A DNA stretch of 64,000 nt from Bradyrhizobium sp. NAS80.1 (GTDB lineage: Bacteria; Pseudomonadota; Alphaproteobacteria; Rhizobiales; Xanthobacteraceae): positions 58,332-122,331 of the forward strand of contig NZ_LGHL01000007.1 in NCBI RefSeq assembly GCF_001908205.1, read 5' to 3'. Position numbers and translations under genes: made by a program. Within the stretch, counting starts at the first letter, position 1, and every line of letters starts with the position of its first letter. The notes under the pieces were generated by a model that worked only from the letters and a program-made list of their open reading frames with translations, was not told the origin of the DNA and searched no databases. Of the stretch, positions 7,832 to 16,897 are shown one piece after another.

Positions 7832-9286
7832 ATGAAAACGTGGAAGACATTCTTCCTGGCGGCAACGATGCTCGCGACCGGGGCCGCTGCGTGGGCAGGG
7901 CAAGCGCCCGGCGCGCTGTCCTCGCCCGACATACCGATCAGCCATCATGACCGCATTTATGCGGCCGAGCAGTTCTCGAATACGGTCTCGGTGACCGATC
8001 CCGTCGACAACAAGCTGCTCGGCGTAATACGGCTCGGTGATCCGCAGCCCCTCAACTTCAGCCCGCTTTACAAGGGGCAGGTGCTCGTTCACGGCATGGG
8101 CTATTCGCCCGATCACCACACGCTCGCGGTGGTGTCGATCGGCTCGAATTCGGTGACCTTCATCGACACCGCGACCAACGCCGTCAAGCACGTGACTTAT
8201 GTCGGCCGTTCGCCGCACGAAGCATTCTATACGCCGGACGGCAAGGAGGTATGGGTCACGGTGCGCGGCGAGAACTACATCTCCGTGATCGATGCCAAGA
8301 GCTTTAAAGAGAAGACGCGCATCACGACTCCGAGCGGCCCGGGCATGCAGATATTCTCGCCCGATGGCAAGTACGGCTACATTTGCTCCTCGTTCAATCC
8401 GGAAACTGACGTCGTCACTGTTGCCGATCATAAGATCGTCGCCAAGGTGAAGCAGGAAAGCCCGTTCTGCCCGAACATCGCTGCGACGCCCGACGGCAAG
8501 CAGGTGTGGTTCACGCTCAAGGACGTCGGCAAGACACAGGTGTTCGACGCCCGTCCCCCGTTCAGCCTCATCAAGACAATCGACACCGGCCCGATCACGA
8601 ACCATGTCAACTTCGCGCAAACCGCGAAGGGATCGTTCGCCTATGTCACGATCGGCGGCCTGAACGAAGTTAAGGTGTTCCGCACTGACGATTTCTCGCA
8701 GGTCGCGACCATCCCGGTCGGCAACTTGCCGCACGGCGTCTGGCCGTCGGGTGATGGCACGCGCATCTATGTCGGCCTCGAGAACGCCGATGCGCTGGCG
8801 GCGATCGATACCGCGACCAATACGGTGATTGCCAACGTTCCGATCGGTCAAGCGCCTCAGGCGATTGCCTATGTCCCCAACGCCGCTCCCAATCCCGACG
8901 ACCGGGAGAATCTGCAGCCGCTTGGTGTTGCCGGCCAGGTTGCCCATCTCACCTTGGCGCCCAAGCAGCGGACGGGCGACAGCAATGCGCCAACCAGCGT
9001 GTCGCTGTTCGACCAGGGCCTGATCCAGATCCTGCAAGCCTCGGTGACAGGTCTCCAGCCCAAGCAGAAATATGTGCTGGCGGTCGCCGAGCACGAGGAT
9101 GGCAGCGGCCCGTTGCAGCCGCTTGCGGCTTTCATGACGAACCCGGCAGGATCGGCTATCGTCAACGCCGTTGGCCCGATCCGGCAGATCGTCGATCAGG
9201 GGGCAAAGGCTGACAGGCGATACCTTGTGATCGCACCCGGCGACGCAGCCATGCCCGGCGAGGCGATCCAGATTGAGACCCGTTGA
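7832..9286 (+). CDS. exported YVTN/YncE-like beta-propeller protein
   Basis: A 484-residue protein with a signal peptide (cleavage near AAWA-GQ) and repeated YVTN-type blades (for example NTVSVTDPVDNKLLGVI, NSVTFIDTATNAVKHV, DALAAIDTATNTVIANV) covering about residues 40-350. A C-terminal domain of about 110 residues follows. It probably acts in the periplasm as a binding or scaffold protein; no catalytic residues can be named. It lies between the DUF305 gene and the sigma factor, so it probably belongs to the same regulon. The start has GGAG upstream. Confidence 0.85.
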   Translation: MKTWKTFFLAATMLATGAAAWAGQAPGALSSPDIPISHHDRIYAAEQFSNTVSVTDPVDNKLLGVIRLGDPQPLNFSPLYKGQVLVHGMGYSPDHHTLAVVSIGSNSVTFIDTATNAVKHVTYVGRSPHEAFYTPDGKEVWVTVRGENYISVIDAKSFKEKTRITTPSGPGMQIFSPDGKYGYICSSFNPETDVVTVADHKIVAKVKQESPFCPNIAATPDGKQVWFTLKDVGKTQVFDARPPFSLIKTIDTGPITNHVNFAQTAKGSFAYVTIGGLNEVKVFRTDDFSQVATIPVGNLPHGVWPSGDGTRIYVGLENADALAAIDTATNTVIANVPIGQAPQAIAYVPNAAPNPDDRENLQPLGVAGQVAHLTLAPKQRTGDSNAPTSVSLFDQGLIQILQASVTGLQPKQKYVLAVAEHEDGSGPLQPLAAFMTNPAGSAIVNAVGPIRQIVDQGAKADRRYLVIAPGDAAMPGEAIQIETR

Positions 9287-9325
9287 CGTTCGCGCAAGCG
9301 CGAAGGAACGCAGGCGGAGGGCGAG

Positions 9326-9850
9326 ATGCAGGACATGTTGGTTCAGGTTGAGCCGCTGATCCCCGCCCTCCGCCGCTATGCGCGCGCGCTCGTCCGCAAC
9401 CGCGCGAACGCGGACGATCTGGTGCAGGACTGCCTGGAGCGCGCGGTCAGCCGCTGGCATCAGAGGCGGGACGGCAGCGTGCGCGCCTGGCTGTTCACGA
9501 TCCTGCACAATCTCGCGGCGGATCAATTCCGTCAGGCGTCATCGCGCGGCAGGCATGTACCGATCGAGGAGGCGGGGGAGGGCGAGTTACGTGGGGCGGC
9601 CGCGCAGGAGCATCGGCTTATGTATCACGATGTGCTGGACAAGCTTGCAAGGCTGCCGGAGGAGCAGCGGGCCGTACTGCTGCTGGTTGCCGTCGAGGAT
9701 CTCTCTTATGCGGAGGCCGCGAAGGTACTGAATGTTCCGATTGGCACCGTGATGTCGCGCCTGTCGCGGGCACGCGAGAGGTTGCAGCAGGAGCTCGACG
9801 GCGTCGCCGGTGCGCCAGGGAATGTGGTGACGATGCGGAGGCTGACATGA
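9326..9850 (+). CDS. ECF-family RNA polymerase sigma factor
   Basis: A 174-residue sigma factor with region 2 (RRYARALVRNRANADDLVQDCLERA, then RAWLFTILHNLAADQFR; residues about 14-70) and region 4 (LARLPEEQRAVLLLV, DLSYAEAAKVLNVPIGTVMSR; about 105-155). There is no extracytoplasmic extension. A strong GGAGG-like site precedes ATG 9326. Its stop overlaps the start of the membrane anti-sigma gene by four bases (ATGA), the standard arrangement for a sigma/anti-sigma pair. Confidence 0.93.
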   Translation: MQDMLVQVEPLIPALRRYARALVRNRANADDLVQDCLERAVSRWHQRRDGSVRAWLFTILHNLAADQFRQASSRGRHVPIEEAGEGELRGAAAQEHRLMYHDVLDKLARLPEEQRAVLLLVAVEDLSYAEAAKVLNVPIGTVMSRLSRARERLQQELDGVAGAPGNVVTMRRLT

Positions 9851-10620
9851 ACAACCGGCCGATCACGGAAGATGACCTCCACGCCTATGTGGATGATGTG
9901 CTCGAGCCGGAGCGTCGAGCGGAAGTCGGCTCCTACCTCGCCGGTCATCCGGATGTCGCCAAGCGAGTCGCCGGCTTTGCCGACCAGCGCGAGCTGTTGC
10001 GCGCCACGCTGGCGCCGATTGCTGACGAGCCGTTGCCACCCGAGCTGAACCTTTCACGCATCATCGAGGGCCAGAGGCGTCGTTCGCCGCCGGCCTGGTG
10101 GGCGATCGCGGCGATGCTGCTGCTCAGCGTGGGCGGGTTTGGCGGCTGGATCGTGCGCGGCTCGATGGAAGCAGCTCCTGGCGGCCTGGCCGCGCTCGCT
10201 CAGGAAGCAGCCTATTCCTACAATGTCTACGCACCGGATCGGCTCCGCCCGGTCGAGGTGCGAGCATCCGACACCGCTCAGCTCGTCCAATGGATATCGA
10301 GCCGGCTCAATCGGCCCGTCAAGGTGCCGGACCTGGCGAGCTCAGGTTACCGTCTGATGGGCGGGCGCCTGGTCGCGACCCAGCACGGACCAGCCGCGAT
10401 GTTCATGTATGATGACGACCATGGCAGCCGGGTTGTCGTGCTGACCCGGCCGATGAGCAGTGGCGACCAGAACGCACCAATGACAGCACAGTCAAACGAC
10501 GGCGCCACCGGGTTTACCTGGGCCGATAGCGGGATTGGCTACAGCCTCGTCGGCAAGGCTCCGGCGGAGACCTTGAGGCCCGTCGCGAACGAGGTCCGCA
10601 GGCAGGCGCGCGCGATATAG
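9847..10620 (+). CDS. membrane-bound anti-sigma factor
   Basis: A 257-residue protein. The N-terminal cytoplasmic part (TEDDLHAYVDDVLEPERR..V..YLAGHPDVA) is typical of anti-sigma factors of the RsiW/FecR-like type. One membrane segment spans about residues 84-104, and a periplasmic domain of about 150 residues follows. There is no HxxxCxxC zinc motif in the N-terminal domain. It is translationally coupled to the sigma factor and presumably holds it at the membrane until a periplasmic signal arrives. The operon partners suggest a metal or redox signal. Confidence 0.85.
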   Translation: MNNRPITEDDLHAYVDDVLEPERRAEVGSYLAGHPDVAKRVAGFADQRELLRATLAPIADEPLPPELNLSRIIEGQRRRSPPAWWAIAAMLLLSVGGFGGWIVRGSMEAAPGGLAALAQEAAYSYNVYAPDRLRPVEVRASDTAQLVQWISSRLNRPVKVPDLASSGYRLMGGRLVATQHGPAAMFMYDDDHGSRVVVLTRPMSSGDQNAPMTAQSNDGATGFTWADSGIGYSLVGKAPAETLRPVANEVRRQARAI

Positions 10621-10919
10621 TTTTGCGATCGGGTATGGCAGCGAAGACGCCGCCTCGCGCTACTTCTTGATATCGCGCCGTATCGCGCGAGAGGTAGGTC
10701 GCCGTGGGTATTCTTCGCCGTGTAGTTGCACCACCCATCGAGAGGTCTGTTGCGCCGATGAGAATCTCTTCGAAATTTTGATGGACTCCCGTGCTGATTT
10801 CGCAGCTAATGGTTCGCAGATTTCGCAGGGCAGATTGAACGGAGTGACGCAAGTGCCTGATCTTGCTCATGCGACATTCTCCGCTCTTGTTTGACAGACA
10901 ATATAGGTTTCTCGTCAAC
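10621..10919. other. intergenic region, no convincing gene
   Basis: This 299-bp region is lower in GC than its neighbours. A minus-strand frame from ATG 10870 runs about 80 mixed residues (starting MSKIRHLRHSVQSAL) before entering the anti-sigma gene as antisense. I cannot assign it. TTGAC (10891-10895) and GTCAA (10914-10918) flank the TetR start region and could form an autoregulatory site. Confidence 0.3.
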
Positions 10920-11555
10920 ATGCCGTCACAGCTCGCCCGCAAGCCTGAGAACACCTATCATCACGGCGATCTCCGTGATGCCCTGATCAAGGCCGCCTTG
11001 CGTGAGGCGGAGCAGGGTGGGGCTGAAGCGATCAGCATCAAGGCGCTGGCAAAACAGCTCGGCGTCTCGCAGCCGGCGCCGTACCGGCATTTCGCCGATC
11101 GCGAGGCGCTGCTTGCGGCGGTGACCGCGGAAGCGTTCCGGCAGCTCAGCACGATTCTGCGCGAGGCGATGGCGAAATCGTCGAAGCAATCGAAACTCTC
11201 GCGGCTGGCGCAGGCAACGCTCGATTTCGGCCTGCGCCGCAACGGCATCTACCGGTTGATGTTCGCCTCGCGCACCGTGTCATGCGCGGCCAAGGGCAGC
11301 GAGCTGCACGAGGCCACGCGCGAGACCTTTGCACTCGTTGTCGAAGCGCTGGAGGTACCGGCGGTCGGCTATTTGCGCGAGCGGCACGCGCTCAAGATCT
11401 GGGCTGCGCTACACGGCGTGGTGATGCTGGCCGAGCAGGGCTTGTTCACGGGCGAGGCAGCGCATGCCACGCGCGAAGAGCTGGTCGAGGATTTTGTGAA
11501 CGAGACGAAGGCGGCGCTCGCGGTCGCGATCAAGGATGCGCAGCGTCGGAAATAG
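10920..11555 (+). CDS. TetR/AcrR-family transcriptional regulator
   Basis: A 211-residue TetR protein. The N-terminal HTH begins YHHGDLRDALIKAAL and includes ISIKALAKQLGVSQPAPYRHFADREALLAAV (about 14-70), a strongly typical TetR DNA-binding domain; the ligand domain follows (TetR_C-type, about 80-205). I chose ATG 10920 for the fit of the domain to the usual length; the ribosome site is weak. The gene faces the racemase-like gene tail to tail across 8 bp, so its target is not obvious from context. Confidence 0.88.
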   Translation: MPSQLARKPENTYHHGDLRDALIKAALREAEQGGAEAISIKALAKQLGVSQPAPYRHFADREALLAAVTAEAFRQLSTILREAMAKSSKQSKLSRLAQATLDFGLRRNGIYRLMFASRTVSCAAKGSELHEATRETFALVVEALEVPAVGYLRERHALKIWAALHGVVMLAEQGLFTGEAAHATREELVEDFVNETKAALAVAIKDAQRRK

Positions 11556-11563
11556 GCTGGCCC

Positions 11564-12202
11564 CTAGGCCTTCGCCACCAGCAGTCTCTCCAGCTTTTCC
11601 ACGGCGCTGTCCGGCGTGGTTACGACCGGACGGCCGGTGGCTTCCGCGACGAGCGGTGCAGTCGCCGCGATGCTGAACTGGGCCAGCGCAATGACGTCGC
11701 AATCGCGCAAATCGCGCGAAGCTTCCGTGATCAGCCGGTCGTGCGCTGCGCGATCGCCGCGATCAAGCGCAGCCAGCGCGCCCTCGGCGAGTTTCGGCAC
11801 GACCTGGACGGAGGCCGGAAACTCCGGCGGCATCGAGACCAGCGTCGGCGGGAAGGTCGAGAGCAGGCCGATCCGCTTGCCCATCGTCACGGCGCGCTCG
11901 ATCATGGCCTCGTTCGGCTTGAGCACCGGCATCGGCGCATGTGCGCGTGCGACCGCCTCGATGCAGGGGCCGAAGGCCGAGCAGGTGAACAGGATTCCGT
12001 CGGCTCCCGTCGCCGCTGCATAGTCCCCGAGCGCGAGGAAACGCTCGGTCATTGCGTCGCTGAGCTTCCCGTCGCGCGCCAGATCCGCCGAGAGGCTGTC
12101 GTCGAGCAGGTTCATCAGCCGTGCCTCTGGCCATGCCTTTGCAAAAGCCGTCTCGATCGGGGCGATGGAATGCTTGAGGGCGTGGATCAGAGCGATGCGC
12201 AT
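11564..12202 (-). CDS. Asp/Glu racemase-superfamily protein
   Basis: This 212-residue protein resembles the aspartate/glutamate/hydantoin racemase superfamily: MRIALIHAL start, GADGILFTCSAFGPCIEA containing the first catalytic-type Cys (Cys74, plus Cys80), KPNEAM, and a C-terminal half with LAQFSIAA. The second catalytic Cys normally found in the C-terminal half is not evident (the position reads QFS), so true racemase chemistry is uncertain; arylmalonate-decarboxylase-like proteins also work with one Cys. ATG 12202 was chosen; the frame is open further upstream but enters an inverted repeat. It follows aapJ on the same strand beyond that repeat. Confidence 0.75.
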   Translation of the reverse strand: MRIALIHALKHSIAPIETAFAKAWPEARLMNLLDDSLSADLARDGKLSDAMTERFLALGDYAAATGADGILFTCSAFGPCIEAVARAHAPMPVLKPNEAMIERAVTMGKRIGLLSTFPPTLVSMPPEFPASVQVVPKLAEGALAALDRGDRAAHDRLITEASRDLRDCDVIALAQFSIAATAPLVAEATGRPVVTTPDSAVEKLERLLVAKA

Positions 12203-12240
12203 GGGGCCGTCGTGATTGAATGGGCGTACCTGGTAAGTTT

Positions 12241-12360
12241 TCGTGCCCCGGACGCAGCGCAATGCGCAGTATTGCGCTGCAGAGCCGGGGCCCATCTTGT
12301 TGGCCGCTGGGTCCCGGCTCTGCGCAGCAGCGTTACACGCTGCAGCGCGTCCGGGACACG
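12241..12360. repeat. intergenic inverted repeat, family 1
   Basis: An imperfect 120-bp palindrome fills the gap between aapJ and the racemase-like gene. The outer arms are CGTGCCCCGGACGC and GCGTCCGGGACACG; inner arms pair around AGAGCCGGGGCCC and GGGTCCCGGCTCT. A related copy lies at 18021-18172. It could form a long RNA hairpin and reduce read-through. Confidence 0.75.
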
Positions 12361-12368
12361 CGCGATGT

Positions 12369-13382
12369 TTACTTGAACGGAATTGCGTACATCAAGCCGC
12401 CCTTGCTCCAGAGGCCGTTGAGGCCGCGTTCGAGCTTGAGCGGGCTCGCCTTGCCGACATTGCGCTCATAGATCTCGCCGTAATTGCCGGTGGCCTTGAT
12501 CGCCGTGACCAGCCATTTGTTGTCGAGCCCGAGCCGCGAGCCGAGGTCGCCGGAGGCGCCGAGCAGCCGCTGGATCGCGGGTGTCTGCGACTTCGCCATC
12601 TCGTCGACATTGGCCTGGGTCACGCCGAGCTCCTCGGCCTCGATCAGGCCGTAATGAAGCCAGGTGATGATGTCGCTCCAGACCTGGTCGCCGTTGCGGG
12701 TGAAGGGGCCGAGCGGCTCCTTGCTGATGGTCTGCGGCAGCACGACGTAGTCGGCGGGGTTCGGCGCCGCGGTCGTCACAGCGCCGGCGAGCGCGGAAGC
12801 GTCCTGGGTCATGGCATCGCAGCGGCCGCCGAAGAAGGTCTGGTACATCGTGTCGATGCGGTCGAACACCAGCGGCTTCCAGTCGATGCCGTTGGCCCGG
12901 CCGTAATCGCCGAGCGTGACCTCATGCGTGGTGCCCTGCGCGACGCAGACGGTGGCGCCCTTGAGGTCCTTGAGCTCCTTCACGCCGAGGTCCTTCTTCA
13001 CCACAAAGCCCTGGCCGTCGTAAAAGTTGATCGGACCCTGCCGCAGACCCAGCGTGACGCCGCGCAAATAGGTCTGCGTCGAATTGCGGTAGAGCACGTC
13101 GATCTCGCCCGATTGCAGCGCCGTGAAGCGATTCTGCGCGGTCAGTGAGACGTAGCGCACCTTGTTGGGGTCGCCGAGCACGCCAGCCGCCAGCGCGCGG
13201 CAATAGTCGACGTCGAGACCCTTGTAATTGCCTTGCGAATCCGGCGCGGAGAAGCCGGCAAAACCGGCGCTGACGCCGCACACCAGCGTGCCCCGGCTCT
13301 TGACCGTGTCGAGCGTCGCCGCCGACGCGATCACCGTCGATGCCGCGAGCACACCTGCGGCGATAACCACTTTTCTCATCAT
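12369..13382 (-). CDS. aapJ: general L-amino-acid ABC transporter, periplasmic binding protein
   Basis: A 337-residue AapJ/BztA-type solute-binding protein with signal peptide (cleavage near VIASA-AT), the family start TLDTVKSRGTLVCGV and characteristic stretches GLDVDYCRALAAGVLGD, DVLYRNSTQT and YGEIYERNVG. It should bind acidic or general L-amino acids in the periplasm and deliver them to the AapQM permease encoded divergently at 15.7-18 kb. It ends the unit rpiR-aminotransferase-aapJ. A purine-rich GAGGGGAGAGGA precedes the start. Confidence 0.9.
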   Translation of the reverse strand: MMRKVVIAAGVLAASTVIASAATLDTVKSRGTLVCGVSAGFAGFSAPDSQGNYKGLDVDYCRALAAGVLGDPNKVRYVSLTAQNRFTALQSGEIDVLYRNSTQTYLRGVTLGLRQGPINFYDGQGFVVKKDLGVKELKDLKGATVCVAQGTTHEVTLGDYGRANGIDWKPLVFDRIDTMYQTFFGGRCDAMTQDASALAGAVTTAAPNPADYVVLPQTISKEPLGPFTRNGDQVWSDIITWLHYGLIEAEELGVTQANVDEMAKSQTPAIQRLLGASGDLGSRLGLDNKWLVTAIKATGNYGEIYERNVGKASPLKLERGLNGLWSKGGLMYAIPFK

Positions 13383-13394
13383 GTTCCTCTCCCC

Positions 13395-14744
13395 TCAGTG
13401 ATTGACACTACGCAACACGTTGTCGACGGCCGTGCCGAGCCGGTCGACGATCAGGTCGATCTCCTCCGCAGAGGCGATATAGGGCGGCGCCAGCAGCACA
13501 TGGTCGCCGCGGACGCCGTCCACGGTGCCGCCGCCGGGATAGCAGCCGAGGCCGTTGGCAAAGGCTTCCGCCTTGATCTTCTGATTGAGCTTGAGCGCCG
13601 GATCGAATGAAGTGCGGCTGGCGCGATCGGCGACGAGCTCGATCGCCCAGAACAGCCCACGCCCCCTGATGTCGCCGACATGGCGGTGATTGCCGAAGCG
13701 ATCGATCAGGCGTTGCTCGAGTTGCTTGCCGCGCTCCTTGACGCGGTCGAGCAGGCGATCCTCGCGGATCACCTCCTGCACCGCGAGCGCGGCCGCGCAG
13801 GCGAGGGGATGTGCCAGATAAGTGTGGCCGTGCTGGAAGGCGCCCGAGCCGGAGCGGATGGTGTCGATGATCTTGCCGCTCGCAAGCATGGCGCCGATCG
13901 GCTGGTAGCCGCCGCCGAGACCTTTTGCGATCGCCTGGATGTCCGGGAAGACGCCCTCCTGCTCCCAGGCGTGCGTCGTGCCGGTGCGGCCCATGCCGCA
14001 CATGACTTCGTCGAGGATGAGAAGGGCGCCATGCCTGTCGCAAATCTCGCGCACGGCCTTGAAGTAGCCGTCCGGTGCCGTCACGGCGCCGGCGGTCGCG
14101 CCGACGACGGGCTCGGCGAGGAATGCCGCCACGGTGTCCGGGCCGAGTCGCTGGAACTCGGCTTCGAGCTCGGCCGCAAGCCGCGCCACGAACTGCGCAT
14201 CCGACTCGCCGTCGCGCTTCTCGTGATAGGCGAAGGCCGGGGTGACATGGCTGAAGGCGGCCGAGAGCAACGGTGCATAGGGCGCGCGCCGCCAGGCATT
14301 CCCACCCGCGGCAAGGGCGCCGAGGGTGTTGCCGTGATAGCTCTGCCGCCGCGCGATGAAATGCTGCCGCTGCGGTTCGCCGCGCTCGATGAAATATTGC
14401 CGTGCCAGCTTGATGCTGGCCTCGATCGCCTCCGATCCGCCGCTGACGAAATAGGCGTAGGCGAGGCCACCGGGCTCGTGCCCGACCAGCGTTTCGGCAA
14501 GCGCCTCGGCCGGCTCGGACGAGAAAAAAGCTGTGTGCGCATAGGCGAGTGTTGAGGCCTGCTTCGCCATTGCGGCAATCACGCGCGGGTGCTGGTGGCC
14601 GAGACAGGAGACCGCCGCGCCGCCGGAAGCGTCGATCACACGCCGCCCGTCTTCGGCAAAGAGATAGACGCCTTCACCGCCGATCGCCTTGGGCGGAGTT
14701 TCGCGCAACGAACGATGCAGGACGCGGCTGGTGCGAGCGGTCAT
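13395..14744 (-). CDS. class III (omega) aminotransferase
   Basis: A 449-residue PLP enzyme of the class III family. Visible landmarks are the substrate/PLP region FVSGGSEAIEASIKLAR, ILDEVMCGMGRTG with Asp245 for the pyridine nitrogen, and the Schiff-base Lys274 in AIAKGLGGGYQPIGA. Family members transfer amino groups from omega-amino acids or beta-alanine-like compounds to pyruvate or 2-oxoglutarate. It lies 3 bp from the RpiR regulator and 12 bp from aapJ, so it probably catabolises what the transporter imports. Confidence 0.9.
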   Translation of the reverse strand: MTARTSRVLHRSLRETPPKAIGGEGVYLFAEDGRRVIDASGGAAVSCLGHQHPRVIAAMAKQASTLAYAHTAFFSSEPAEALAETLVGHEPGGLAYAYFVSGGSEAIEASIKLARQYFIERGEPQRQHFIARRQSYHGNTLGALAAGGNAWRRAPYAPLLSAAFSHVTPAFAYHEKRDGESDAQFVARLAAELEAEFQRLGPDTVAAFLAEPVVGATAGAVTAPDGYFKAVREICDRHGALLILDEVMCGMGRTGTTHAWEQEGVFPDIQAIAKGLGGGYQPIGAMLASGKIIDTIRSGSGAFQHGHTYLAHPLACAAALAVQEVIREDRLLDRVKERGKQLEQRLIDRFGNHRHVGDIRGRGLFWAIELVADRASRTSFDPALKLNQKIKAEAFANGLGCYPGGGTVDGVRGDHVLLAPPYIASAEEIDLIVDRLGTAVDNVLRSVNH

Positions 14745-14747
14745 GGG

Positions 14748-15620
14748 TCAACCTTTCTCTGAGACGTAGGTGGAGGCCGCTGCCAAACGCGCCTCGGTAT
14801 TTTCAAGGCGCTTCTTCGCGGCCGCGCCGCCGAGCGAGAACGTCACCGCAGCGAGCGACTGCGCAATTGCAATCGCGCCGGTGAGACTGGGGAAAAAGCC
14901 AGGCGGGGAGGCGGCCTCGAACAGCAGCACGTGGTCGGCGCCTTCGGCCATCGGCGCCGAGTGGCTATCTGCGATCGCAATCAGCGTTGCGCCGCTGCGA
15001 TGAGCGGCTTGCGCAACGCGGACGCTCGCATTTGTGTAAGGCAGGAAGCCGATGACGATGACGGCCTCGCCGGGCCTGAAGGCGCCGAGGTCGAGATCGT
15101 CGGGGCCGGACGCGCCGACGAGTTGCACCTGCTCCGGTCGGAATAGCCGGAGCTCGTAGTTCAGCAGTTCCGCGACGCTGCGGCAGCTTCGATAGCCGGT
15201 GATCCAGATCCGCTTGGCGTCGTGGAGCGCGCGGGCCGCTTCCGCAATCGGCTGCGCCGGGATGCGTGGGAGGCCGGCGGCTTCGGCCTCGAGCTTGTCG
15301 GTGACGAGCGTGACGTCGGCATTTGGGCCGTGACGGCGACCTTTTGCGCGGCCGGAGAAGGGCGATGTCTGGGACGGCCGTCGCGCCTCGGTCAGCGCAG
15401 CGCGTAGCTCGTCCCAACCGGAATAGCCGATGGCCTTTGCAAGCCGCGTGAATGCGGCGGGGTCGGCGCCGGCTTCGGCGGCGAGATCGCGCATCGAACG
15501 GGTGGTGGCGTCGTAGTCGTTGGCGGCGACGAAGCGCCCGACCTCCTGCAAGCGCATCGGGAGCGATGGCAATGCAATGCGGAGTTCGCTCAACGGCGAG
15601 GATTTCGCTGGCTCGGCCAT
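14748..15620 (-). CDS. RpiR/MurR-family transcriptional regulator (HTH + SIS)
   Basis: A 290-residue protein with an N-terminal HTH_6 domain (about 12-85: RLQEVGRFVAANDYDATTRS, DPAAFTRLAKAIGYSGW) and a C-terminal SIS phosphosugar-like domain (about 120-255: IWITGYRSCRSVAELLNYEL, VIVIGFLPYTNASVRVAQAA, IAIADS). RpiR proteins paired with amino-acid transporters often control amine or amino-acid use. It is the first gene of the minus-strand unit and divergent to aapQ across 87 bp that hold a clean inverted repeat, its likely operator. Confidence 0.88.
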   Translation of the reverse strand: MAEPAKSSPLSELRIALPSLPMRLQEVGRFVAANDYDATTRSMRDLAAEAGADPAAFTRLAKAIGYSGWDELRAALTEARRPSQTSPFSGRAKGRRHGPNADVTLVTDKLEAEAAGLPRIPAQPIAEAARALHDAKRIWITGYRSCRSVAELLNYELRLFRPEQVQLVGASGPDDLDLGAFRPGEAVIVIGFLPYTNASVRVAQAAHRSGATLIAIADSHSAPMAEGADHVLLFEAASPPGFFPSLTGAIAIAQSLAAVTFSLGGAAAKKRLENTEARLAAASTYVSEKG

Positions 15621-15628
15621 GAAACATT

Positions 15629-15657
15629 TGTTGCACGGATTTCAGATTGGTGCAACA
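15629..15657. promoter_or_regulatory. candidate RpiR operator between divergent units
   Basis: Perfect 8-bp arms TGTTGCAC (15629-15636) and GTGCAACA (15650-15657) with a 13-bp spacer lie just outside the rpiR start and 51 bp before aapQ. This position suits a regulator that controls both directions. Confidence 0.5.
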
Positions 15658-15707
15658 CTTGACGCGCGCCGCCGGAAATCGTTGCTTTTGAGAAGGATTT
15701 TTGAGCT

Positions 15708-16895
15708 GTGACATCAGACTCGCCGAGACCACCGCCGCGCCGCCGCTTCTTCGGCGCATGGGGACGCCGCGAACTGCAAGGACTGTTCTGGCAGGTCCTG
15801 GTGGTCGGGATCGCGGTTGCGGTGATCGCCTTCCTCTGGTCCAACACCGTCACCAATCTTTCGGCCCGCCGTATCACGACCGGCTTTGCGTTCCTCGGCC
15901 GCGAGGCCGGCATGCCGATCGCCGACAGTTGGCTCTCCTATAATCCGAAGGACACTTACCTGTGGGCCTTCGTCGTCGGCGTCGCCAACACTTTGCGCGT
16001 CGCCGTGATCGGCATCGTGCTTGCGACGATTCTGGGCACGCTGATCGGGATTTCGCGCCTGTCCGCCAACTGGCTGCTGTCGCGGCTTGCTGCCGTCTAT
16101 GTCGAAACGCTCCGTGACATTCCGCTGCTGCTCCAACTCCTGTTCTGGTACGTGCTGATGCAGGCGCTGCCGGCCGCGCGCGCGGCGTGGCGGCCGATCG
16201 AGGGCGTGTTTCTTTCCAATCGCGGCCTGATCCTGCCGGCAATCCCGATCGGGTCGCCGCAGCTTTGGGTGCTCGGCGTGGCGGTGCTCGGACTTGCGGC
16301 GTTCTACATGATCCGGCGCTGGCTGATCGCGCAACAGATGCGCGACGGCAAGCCGCGGCCGGCGTGGCCCTTTGCGGTCGGCCTCATCGTCGCGCTGCCG
16401 GCGCTGGTGTCCGTGCTGCTCGGTATGTCCTGGAAGATCGAATGGCCTGAACTGCGCGGCTTCAACTTCGTCGGCGGCTTGACGCTGGCGCCGGAATACT
16501 TCGCGCTGTTGATCGCGCTCGTCACCTACACCTCGGCCTTCATTGCCGAGATCGTGCGCAGCGGCATCCAGTCGGTACCGCGCGGCCAGTGGGATGCCGC
16601 CAACGCGCTCGGCCTGCGTCGCAGCTTCATGTTGCGGCAGATCATTTTGCCGCAGGCGTTGCGCGTCATCGTGCCGCCGATGACGAGCCAGTATCTCAAC
16701 CTGACCAAGAACTCCTCGCTTGCGGTGGCGATCGGCTACCAGGACGTGGTCTCGATCGCCAACACCACGCTGAACCAGACCGGGCAAGCGATCGAGGCGA
16801 TCGCACTGATCATGGCGGTGTTTCTGACCATCAGCCTCGGCATCAGCTTCTTCATGAACTGGTACAATGCGCGCATCGCGCTGGTGGAGCGCTGA
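15708..16895 (+). CDS. aapQ: general L-amino-acid ABC transporter permease AapQ
   Basis: A 395-residue inner-membrane permease of the HisM/AapQ family, with the Aap-specific long N-terminal half and several membrane helices. The ABC permease loop near the C-terminus reads SAFIAEIVRSGIQSVPRGQWDAANALGL, the EAA-type contact with the ATPase. GTG start at 15708 after AAGGAT. It is followed 2 bp later by aapM. The binding protein is divergent; no ATPase gene follows. Confidence 0.9.
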   Translation: MTSDSPRPPPRRRFFGAWGRRELQGLFWQVLVVGIAVAVIAFLWSNTVTNLSARRITTGFAFLGREAGMPIADSWLSYNPKDTYLWAFVVGVANTLRVAVIGIVLATILGTLIGISRLSANWLLSRLAAVYVETLRDIPLLLQLLFWYVLMQALPAARAAWRPIEGVFLSNRGLILPAIPIGSPQLWVLGVAVLGLAAFYMIRRWLIAQQMRDGKPRPAWPFAVGLIVALPALVSVLLGMSWKIEWPELRGFNFVGGLTLAPEYFALLIALVTYTSAFIAEIVRSGIQSVPRGQWDAANALGLRRSFMLRQIILPQALRVIVPPMTSQYLNLTKNSSLAVAIGYQDVVSIANTTLNQTGQAIEAIALIMAVFLTISLGISFFMNWYNARIALVER

Positions 16896-16897
16896 TC

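Noticed and set aside
7271..9526. 751-residue open frame on the minus strand
   Set aside because: It is antisense to the DUF305 and beta-propeller genes, is very rich in Arg, His and Asp, and has no recognisable domain; typical shadow in high-GC DNA.
10514..10870. minus-strand frame starting MSKIRHLRHSVQSAL
   Set aside because: Only about 80 residues are free of overlap, it then enters the anti-sigma gene antisense, and I recognise no family. Kept only as a note in the gap entry.
15714..16787. 357-residue open frame on the minus strand
   Set aside because: Exact antisense of aapQ, full of Arg, Gln and His, without ribosome site.
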